A DNA stretch of 33,859 bases. Origin: Gracilibacteraceae bacterium. Lineage in GTDB: Bacteria; Bacillota; Desulfitobacteriia; Desulfitobacteriales; Syntrophobotulaceae. Where the stretch lies: NCBI GenBank assembly GCA_031270805.1, contig JAISWK010000020.1, forward strand, positions 1-33,859. Reading direction: 5' to 3'. The notes under the pieces were generated by a model. It was not told the DNA's origin and did not search any database. It saw only the letters and a program-made list of their open reading frames with translations. Below, in pieces: positions 27,647 through 33,859 of the stretch (its first letter is position 1; the number at the start of each line of letters is the position of its first letter). The position numbers were made by a program, and so were the translations under genes.

Positions 27647-29566
27647 ATGAAAGAAATCGGCATTATCGTAAACAGTACAGACATGTTCAGACTGGCCGCA
27701 GAAGCAGCCGATCCGGAACATGTTGAGGTCGTGCTGACCCACACTTATGAAGAAAGTTTGAGCTGGGCCCGCAGCATGGAGAAAAGCGGCTTTCGTCTGC
27801 TGATTTCACGCGGCGGGCACAGTTCCCGTTTGCGCGAGGCCGGACTGAGTCTCCCGGTGGTGGACATCCCGTTTACCGGTAATAATGTGGTGGCTCTGCT
27901 GCTGCAGGCGAAAAAACAATACCCCGCTTTCGGCGTGGTCGGCAACCGTTCGCTGCTGCAAATCGCCCAGGCCATGGAGGACTCCATCGGCTGCGGTGCG
28001 CGTTACTACGAAGTCGAAGGCTGGGGCGACTTTGAACTGCGGATTGCCGAGGCCAAGGCCGCTGGTCTGGAGGCGATTGTCGGCGGTTATGACGCCACAA
28101 GTTTTGCGACCAGGGCCGGATTGACCGGGTTGTGCGTCACCAGCAACGCCTACGAAATCCGCACCGCTTTGCAGGAAGCCGCGAAAGTCCTGGCTATTCT
28201 CGATGAGGAAAAACAAAGAAGCGCGGTGTTTCGCGCAACTCTGGACGCGATTCACGAAGGCATCATCTTGCTGGACAGTCGGGGGTCGGTGATCCATTTC
28301 AACCGGACTGCGGAAAAACTGCTGAGCTTGGATGCACCATTGGCGATTGGCGCGCCTTTGGCCGATCCGGCCCTGAATAAAAAGATCTGGGGCGTCTTGC
28401 GAGACGGGGCGCCGTTGGCCGATGATGTGGGCATGGCCCAGGACTACCGTTACACCAGCAGCATCTCGCCCATCCGGGTGGATGGGCAGAACACCGGCGC
28501 CGTGGTGGTTTTGCAGGAAGTGGGCTATGTCCGGAAGATTGAGCAGATCGTGCGCCGCAAATCCGCAGACCGCGGGTTGGTGGCCCGGAATACTTTCGCC
28601 AATATTCAAGGCGGCAGCAGCAGGGCGATGCGTGAAGTGATCCGCATTGCCAAGCACTACAGCCAAATCGACTCGACGGTGCTGATCAACGGCGAGAGCG
28701 GCGCCGGTAAGGAGCTTTTCGCTCAGAGTATTCATAACCATAGTCCCAGAAGTCAAGAAGCCTTTGTGGCGGTGAATTGCGCTTCGATCCCGGCCAACCT
28801 GCTGGAATCCGAGTTGTTCGGGTACGCAGAGGGCGCCTTTACCGGAGCGAAAAAAGGCGGCAAAATCGGCCTGTTTGAGTTGGCTCACGGCGGAACGATC
28901 TTTCTGGACGAGATCGCTGAAATCAGCCGGGATATGCAGCCGCGACTGCTGCGGGTGCTTGAGGAACGCCAAATCATGCGGATCGGAGCCGATCGGGTTA
29001 TTCCGGTCAATACCCGGGTTATCGCGGCTACCAATCAGAATTTATTGAGTTTGGTGAATGAAGGCAGGTTCCGTTCGGATTTGTATTACCGGCTGAACGT
29101 ACTGGCTTTGAACCTTCCGCCCCTGCGGGAGCGGCGCGAGGACACGGCGGCGCTGCTTGAGTATTTTCTCCGCCAGTTCACCCAAGGCAGCTTTGGGCAA
29201 GTGCAGCTCAAAGAGGATGGGCTGGCGGTTTTGCTGGCCTATCCCTGGCCGGGCAATGTGCGGGAGCTGAAAAATACCATGGAGCGGCTGGCGGTGGTGT
29301 ACGGCGATCGGCAACCTGTGGGACGGGCCGAGGCGCTCGCTTGTTTGGACAACACTGGCGCGCCGGCCAAGGCGGAACGGCAGCCGGCTCAGGAAAGCAC
29401 GGCCTTGGGCGCGCTGAAAAAACAGCTGGAAGAACAGGCGATTCGCCAGGCCATGCAAGAAGCAGGCGGCAACAAAGCTAAAGCCGCCCGAGAGCTGGGG
29501 ATCACCCGCGTCACATTGTATAAAAAGCTCCGCCAGCTGGAACTTAACTTATTAATTAATAACTGA
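27647..29566 (+). CDS. Sigma-54-dependent transcriptional activator (PrpR_N-like, PAS, AAA+, Fis-type HTH)
   Basis: N-terminal PrpR_N-like region; Walker A NGESGAGKELFA; GAFTGA; GGTIFLDEIAE; WPGNVRELKNTMERL; C-terminal NKAKAARELGITRVTLYKKLRQL. Confidence 0.95.
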   Translation: MKEIGIIVNSTDMFRLAAEAADPEHVEVVLTHTYEESLSWARSMEKSGFRLLISRGGHSSRLREAGLSLPVVDIPFTGNNVVALLLQAKKQYPAFGVVGNRSLLQIAQAMEDSIGCGARYYEVEGWGDFELRIAEAKAAGLEAIVGGYDATSFATRAGLTGLCVTSNAYEIRTALQEAAKVLAILDEEKQRSAVFRATLDAIHEGIILLDSRGSVIHFNRTAEKLLSLDAPLAIGAPLADPALNKKIWGVLRDGAPLADDVGMAQDYRYTSSISPIRVDGQNTGAVVVLQEVGYVRKIEQIVRRKSADRGLVARNTFANIQGGSSRAMREVIRIAKHYSQIDSTVLINGESGAGKELFAQSIHNHSPRSQEAFVAVNCASIPANLLESELFGYAEGAFTGAKKGGKIGLFELAHGGTIFLDEIAEISRDMQPRLLRVLEERQIMRIGADRVIPVNTRVIAATNQNLLSLVNEGRFRSDLYYRLNVLALNLPPLRERREDTAALLEYFLRQFTQGSFGQVQLKEDGLAVLLAYPWPGNVRELKNTMERLAVVYGDRQPVGRAEALACLDNTGAPAKAERQPAQESTALGALKKQLEEQAIRQAMQEAGGNKAKAARELGITRVTLYKKLRQLELNLLINN

Positions 29567-30500
29567 AACAAAGAGCGGCGCTGAGCATACCCAGGCAAAA
29601 ATCGGCGCCGGAAGATGCGCCAAAAGCTAAAATTCCCCGAACCTTGGCCATGAGAACCGCTTCGTCGCCGTCGATCAGCGCCGGCAGCAGTTCCCAGACC
29701 GGGTCGGCAAATTCCAGGCGGACGGCGCAAGCAAGATAAAAAACGCTGGATTCGGTGGTTTGCCGCCGGGCAGGGCCGGCGCAGTAATCAGCCAGTATCC
29801 GGAAAAAAAGCCGGGTCGTCAGCGCAGAGGCAGCGCAGAGGCCCAGCCAGGCGGCCAGACCGCAGATCATATCGTCGGCGGCGGGGGTGAGTCCGGGGCC
29901 GCGCCCGGCAAAAGCCTGAAGCGCCGCCGTGGCTCGCTTGTCGTCCAATGCTTTGACCGCCAGCAGCAAATCGTAAAAATGCCGGTAAAAATAGCGACCG
30001 TATGACGGGTCGGCAAACGGCGGTTCGCCCCGGGCGGCGAGAAAAGCCACCCAGTCGGACGCCTTATGTGAGGCGGCGGCCGGCAGCTGAGAGATGAGCG
30101 CGCCGGCTAAAGCCCGGCCGGCGGCCTGGCGCTGCTCGACAGCCAGATCACGGCCCCTGCGGCGGAGATCGCGGTGGGCGGCGCCCGCCAGCCGGCAGAC
30201 ATACTTGGCGCCGGGAATATGCAAATTACCGCCGGCGCTATAGGCGAGCTGGCCGGTCGCCAGTCCGATCCGCCGGCAGTCCGCTTCCGCCGGCAGGTCA
30301 GTGCGCACGCCGCCGGGCAGCAACCGGGTTCGGGCCGTGAAAACCGTCACCAGGCGCTCGTCGGGATAGAGCAGATTAAAACAACGCCGATAGATACCGG
30401 CCACGGCGCCCCGGCACTCCGGGTGCAGCGCGGCGGCAGCCGAGCCGCTGATTTCCAGGGCGGAGCAACGCGTGTTTATTGCTGTCCGGTTTATATCCAT
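29556..30500 (-). CDS. DUF2877 family protein (YlbF/AllH-like)
   Basis: GAKYVCRL...FAGRGPGLTPAADDMICGLAAWL, a DUF2877-type signature; genomic association with FdrA and DUF1116. Confidence 0.8.
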   Translation of the reverse strand: MDINRTAINTRCSALEISGSAAAALHPECRGAVAGIYRRCFNLLYPDERLVTVFTARTRLLPGGVRTDLPAEADCRRIGLATGQLAYSAGGNLHIPGAKYVCRLAGAAHRDLRRRGRDLAVEQRQAAGRALAGALISQLPAAASHKASDWVAFLAARGEPPFADPSYGRYFYRHFYDLLLAVKALDDKRATAALQAFAGRGPGLTPAADDMICGLAAWLGLCAASALTTRLFFRILADYCAGPARRQTTESSVFYLACAVRLEFADPVWELLPALIDGDEAVLMAKVRGILAFGASSGADFCLGMLSAALCFSY

Positions 30501-30535
30501 AACCCAATTTTAGCAGAAAGCATCCGGCCCCGCAA
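30501..30535 (-). promoter_or_regulatory. Vegetative-type promoter for the DUF2877 gene (TTGCGG-N17-TAAAAT), leaderless configuration
   Basis: Minus strand: ttgcgg (30535-30530), 17-nt spacer, taaaat (30512-30507), tgggtt, ATG. Confidence 0.5.
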
Positions 30536-30551
30536 TATGAAAGGGGATTTC

Positions 30552-31760
30552 ATGTCCATATTGGTTTGTAATGTCGGCAGCACCTCGCTGAAATTCAAAC
30601 TGTTCGTCGCCTCCGGCCGGACCGTACCGGCTGAGGGGCGGATCGAGCGGGTGGGCAGCGCCGGCGACGCCGTTTTTACCTATAGTCAGCACTTGAACGG
30701 TATCAGCGAAGAACTGACCGGCCTGAGCGTGCCGGACTACACCACCGGCATCGAACTCTTTCTCCGCTATCTGACCGATCCGGTTAAAGGCGCGATTTCG
30801 GATATCGCCCAAGTGGAGGCCATCGGGTTCAAAACGGTGGCGGCTAAAGGCTATTACGGCGTACACGAGCTGACCGATGAAGTTCTCACCGCCATGGCCG
30901 CCTTTAATCAGGTGGCGCCGGCCCATAATCCACCCTATATCGCGGCGATCCAAAAATTTCGGACTTTGCTGCCCGGTAAACTCTGTGTAGGAGTTTTTGA
31001 AACGGCGTTTCACGCCTCAATTCCTTTGGAACGAAAATTATACGCGCTGCCGTATGAATGGTATGAAAAATACGGTATTCAGCGGCTGGGTTACCACGGT
31101 GCATCCCACAACTATATTGCCCGCCGGGTGCAGGAATTGGCCGGCGCAAATTATCGGCTGATCTCATGCCATTTGGGCGGCAGCGGCTCGCTCTGCGCCA
31201 TTGAAAATGGCCGTTCGACGGACACCAGCTTCGGTTTTTCGCCGCAGTCCGGAATACCGCACGCTAATCGCGCCGGCGACCTGGACGCTTATATCTTTCC
31301 GTATTTACAAAGCGAGGGATTGACACCGGAGGAGATCCGCACGGGCCTCAGCCAAAATGGCGGTTTGCTGGGATTATCCGGGGTGAGCGGCGACATGCGC
31401 GATATTGAGGCGGCGGCGGCAGCCGGCAACCGACGCGCCCGCCTGGCCATCGACGTATACTGCAGCGCCGTGACCCGCTATATCGGTGCTTTTTACGCCG
31501 AGCTGGGCGGGCTGGATTACCTGGCCTTTACCGGTGGCATCGGTGAAAACTCCGCGCTTGTCCGCGGGCAGATTTGCGCCCGACTGGAACATATGGGAAT
31601 TCGCTTGAACGCGGAGCGCAACCGGAACGGCGCCGGGGAGCGATTCATTTCCGACGCCGGTTCTCCGGTGCGGGTGCTAGTCATTCCCGCTGACGAGGAA
31701 GCAGGAATTGCGGCTGCTATCATGCAAATTACACAGGGGGATGGTTCTATTTTGTCTTAG
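30552..31760 (+). CDS. Acetate-kinase-family (ASKHA) acyl kinase, divergent
   Basis: ILVCNVGSTSLKFKLF; FETAFHASIPLERKLYALPYEWYEKYGIQRLGYHGASH; HLGGSGSLCAIENGRSTDTSFGFSP; LSGVSGDMRDIE; FTGGIGENSALVR. Start at 30552 after aaagggga. Confidence 0.9.
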   Translation: MSILVCNVGSTSLKFKLFVASGRTVPAEGRIERVGSAGDAVFTYSQHLNGISEELTGLSVPDYTTGIELFLRYLTDPVKGAISDIAQVEAIGFKTVAAKGYYGVHELTDEVLTAMAAFNQVAPAHNPPYIAAIQKFRTLLPGKLCVGVFETAFHASIPLERKLYALPYEWYEKYGIQRLGYHGASHNYIARRVQELAGANYRLISCHLGGSGSLCAIENGRSTDTSFGFSPQSGIPHANRAGDLDAYIFPYLQSEGLTPEEIRTGLSQNGGLLGLSGVSGDMRDIEAAAAAGNRRARLAIDVYCSAVTRYIGAFYAELGGLDYLAFTGGIGENSALVRGQICARLEHMGIRLNAERNRNGAGERFISDAGSPVRVLVIPADEEAGIAAAIMQITQGDGSILS

Positions 31761-31773
31761 AACGTGTCAAAGA

Positions 31774-31890
31774 TAGTGGTTAGTGGTTAGTGGTTAGTGG
31801 TTAGGGATTAGGGATTAGGGATTAGGGATTAGGGATTAGGGATTAGGGATTAGGGATTAGGGATTAGGGATTAGGGATTAGGGATTAGGG
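31774..31890 (+). repeat. Heptamer tandem array: about 4 x TAGTGGT, then about 13 x TTAGGGA
   Basis: Direct reading; 31801-31890 is (TTAGGGA)12 plus TTAGGG. Confidence 0.97.
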
Positions 31891-31901
31891 GCGGGGTTCA
31901 A

Positions 31902-31942
31902 TTCCCCTCCTTTGGAGGGGTGCCGCGAAGCGGCGGGGTGGT
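31902..31942 (+). repeat. 41-bp double-hairpin repeat, copy B
   Basis: TTCCCCTCCTTTGGAGGGGTGCCGCGAAGCGGCGGGGTGGT; inverted copy of 722-762 with one mismatch; hairpins CCCCTCC/GGAGGGG and GCCGC/GCGGC. Confidence 0.95.
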
Positions 31943-32037
31943 CTCTTACTGCATTTTTCACATACTTCGCAAGAGGTTACAGGCTTTTACCGTGAACTTT
32001 ATAAGCAGCTTGTTGAATCATGCCTGTATCTGGGTGA

Positions 32038-32107
32038 AATGAAACTGCCCCTGAGTATCCAATGAAACTGCGAATGAAACTGCCAATGAAACTGCCCCTG
32101 AGTATCC
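32038..32107 (+). repeat. Short direct repeats aatgaaactgcc(cctgagtatcc)
   Basis: 23-mer aatgaaactgcccctgagtatcc at 32038 and 32085, with two 12-mers (aatgaaactgcg, aatgaaactgcc) between. Confidence 0.9.
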
Positions 32108-32109
32108 GA

Positions 32110-32138
32110 TTGACTTTTTATACATAAAGTGATATTAT
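32110..32138 (+). promoter_or_regulatory. Vegetative promoter of the TA operon (TTGACT-N17-TATTAT)
   Basis: -35 32110-32115, 17-nt spacer, -10 32133-32138. Confidence 0.72.
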
Positions 32139-32182
32139 AGTGGGGGAAATGTGAAGTTAAATTCCAGATTCTAATATCACTT
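32127..32182. promoter_or_regulatory. Candidate autoregulatory operator: 11-bp inverted repeat AAGTGATATTA...TAATATCACTT
   Basis: Arms 32127-32137 (overlapping the -10) and 32172-32182 are exact reverse complements. Confidence 0.65.
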
Positions 32183-32195
32183 ATGAGGTGAAAAC

Positions 32196-32843
32196 ATGGG
32201 ACTGATCGGATATGGCGAACACATCGCCGACACTGTCAAAAATATGCCTTACGAGTCTGCGATCCAAACCGAGGACATTGCGGAAAGGCTTGCGGAAAAA
32301 TTCGCGCTCCCATACGATCAGGCCAAAGCCCTGACAAATGTCAAGCTAAAACGGATGGCGGACAAAGGCGAAATTGAACGACTGCAAAAAGGAGTATACC
32401 GCCATGTAAAGCAAACCGTTTTTGGAAGAGCCACACCCAGCCTCGACGAAGTGGTAGCAAAAACGCTAACGGTACAGAATGGTACGAAAATAGGATACGA
32501 GTCCGGAGCGTTTCTGCTTAACAAGCTAGGACTGACAACCCTGATTCCCCGTGATATCGAAATCACGACAAACCGCTATGGAGCAAAGCTGCCCGAAGGC
32601 TGCCATATCAAGGTGCAAAAACCGGCTGTGGTCGTGACAGATGAGAACTGGAAACACCTCCAGTTCATTGATGTGGTGGCTGAGCTGCCACATGCTTACG
32701 TTGATGCGGAAAAGCCGGAGTGGTTGCTGGTAGAACATGCAAAAAAGCAGCACCTAGACAGCCTTGAACTAATTTTTATAGCTCGGCGGTATTACCCGGC
32801 AAAAATCCTGCCGCGACTCATTGATTTGCTTATGGAGGTGTAA
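32196..32843 (+). CDS. AbiEi-like antitoxin / DUF6088-type protein
   Basis: N-terminal winged-helix-like region with KRMADKGEIERLQKGVYRH; directly upstream of an AbiEii-like nucleotidyltransferase; RBS gaggtg. Confidence 0.8.
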   Translation: MGLIGYGEHIADTVKNMPYESAIQTEDIAERLAEKFALPYDQAKALTNVKLKRMADKGEIERLQKGVYRHVKQTVFGRATPSLDEVVAKTLTVQNGTKIGYESGAFLLNKLGLTTLIPRDIEITTNRYGAKLPEGCHIKVQKPAVVVTDENWKHLQFIDVVAELPHAYVDAEKPEWLLVEHAKKQHLDSLELIFIARRYYPAKILPRLIDLLMEV

Positions 32844-32850
32844 GTGTAAG

Positions 32851-33858
32851 ATGAATCTACATCAAGACAGAGATGCGTTTAAAGCCCTGCTTTCTGATGT
32901 TAGCCAAAGGATCAGTATACGAAGCGACATTATTGAAAAGGATTATTATCTGACATTGCTTCTATGGGAACTGGCAGAAAAGCAGGATACGCTTCCCGCA
33001 TACTTTAAAGGCGGCACCGCTTTGTATAAAGCAATAGGCCGCATGAAGCGCTTTTCCGAAGATATTGATCTTACGGTTGAAATCCATGACTGCTCAAAAA
33101 GTCAAGGAAAAAAGCGCTTGGAGGTAGCGGCAAGCGGCTACCAGACACTCTCGAGAACTTCGGAAAAAGAGAGAGAAAGCAACCAAAGGGGCAGCATCAC
33201 CAGCGTATATGAGTACAACCCCGTTATCACTGTCGACGCAGATGATGAACTTCAGCGGTTTGGTTATGTAAAAGTTGAGGCAACGTCCTTCACCGTCAGC
33301 GAACCCACTGAATCCATTCAAGTTTCGCCTCTGCTCTATTCGGAAGCAACCTCCGCGCAGCACCGGATCCTTACCGAAAATTATGGGGTCAAGCCGTTTG
33401 CAATCAACACCATAAAAATGGAGCGGATCTTTGCAGACAAAATACTGGCTGCCGAGTTTTACTACCAGCGGAATATGCTGTTTGATACTGCAAAGCATCT
33501 TTATGATCTTACCACGATGATGGAGCAAAACAGAATACGGTATCTTCTTTCTGCGCCGGATGATCTGGTAAAGATGCTTACTTATAAGCGCCAGGAAGAA
33601 AATAACCGGATCGGCAGCGACCTTGCGGACAAACCATTTTCCGACTTTAAGCTATATCAAGCAGTTGGCGTTAATGCTGAACTGTCTGCGGCCTTTTATA
33701 AAATGCAGGACATCTATGTGTTTTCACAAACTGATATCCTCTCAATGACACAATTGTCTGCGAGCATGGCGGCACTTTATCAAACCCTGCTTAAGCTGGA
33801 TGAAGATCTCAAAATGACACAGACTACCAGCGAAGGCACAGAGCAGAAGATGCTCTAA
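32851..33858 (+). CDS. AbiEii/AbiGii-family nucleotidyltransferase toxin
   Basis: YFKGGTALYKAIGRMKRFSEDIDLTVEI (nucleotidyltransferase GG...DxD motif); RIFADKILAAEFYYQRNMLFDTAKHLYDL. Start at 32851 after ggaggtg. Confidence 0.87.
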   Translation: MNLHQDRDAFKALLSDVSQRISIRSDIIEKDYYLTLLLWELAEKQDTLPAYFKGGTALYKAIGRMKRFSEDIDLTVEIHDCSKSQGKKRLEVAASGYQTLSRTSEKERESNQRGSITSVYEYNPVITVDADDELQRFGYVKVEATSFTVSEPTESIQVSPLLYSEATSAQHRILTENYGVKPFAINTIKMERIFADKILAAEFYYQRNMLFDTAKHLYDLTTMMEQNRIRYLLSAPDDLVKMLTYKRQEENNRIGSDLADKPFSDFKLYQAVGVNAELSAAFYKMQDIYVFSQTDILSMTQLSASMAALYQTLLKLDEDLKMTQTTSEGTEQKML

Positions 33859-33859
33859 T

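Noticed and set aside
15480-31760. Allantoin/oxamate degradation cluster as in E. coli
   Set aside because: The FdrA/DUF1116/DUF2877 trio is shared, but no allantoinase, ureidoglycolate enzymes or carbamate kinase are recognisable, and the other enzymes do not fit that pathway.
31774-31942. CRISPR array
   Set aside because: Uniform 7-bp period with no spacers, and no cas genes in the window.

Overview
The window looks like a GC-rich Firmicutes-type chromosome segment. (1) ~1-823: a fragment of a fumarylacetoacetate-hydrolase (FAH) gene, truncated at both ends by low-complexity or repeat sequence. (2) 918-8432 (+): two hybrid sensor kinases (the first ending in a hemerythrin domain), TraX, and AzlC/AzlD. 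(3) 15140-8453 (-): tgt, yajC, a fused secDF, an internally deleted MBL-fold ORF, ilvB and ilvN; two ~152-bp tandem repeats lie between tgt and yajC. (4) 15430-31760: a catabolic locus that is the most interesting part of the window. A near-perfect sigma-54 promoter precedes an aldo/keto reductase, FdrA, DUF1116 (YlbE-like), an SDH/FRD-type flavoprotein, a UxaA-family lyase, an aldehyde dehydrogenase, a TRAP transporter (Q, M, P) and a DeoC-like aldolase. These are followed by a PrpR_N/PAS/AAA+/Fis sigma-54 activator, a DUF2877 (YlbF-like) gene on the opposite strand, and a divergent acetate-kinase-family kinase. The FdrA/DUF1116/DUF2877 trio is the E. coli oxamate transcarbamylase set (AllFGH), but here it sits beside an acetate-kinase-like enzyme instead of carbamate kinase, which suggests an uncharacterised acyl-phosphate-yielding pathway. 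(5) 31774-31942: a heptamer array plus double-hairpin repeat. The same composite architecture occurs in inverted orientation at 722-823, inside the FAH fragment. (6) 32110-33858: an AbiE-type toxin-antitoxin pair with an 11-bp inverted repeat around its promoter. All assignments come from reading the sequence; no database search was run.
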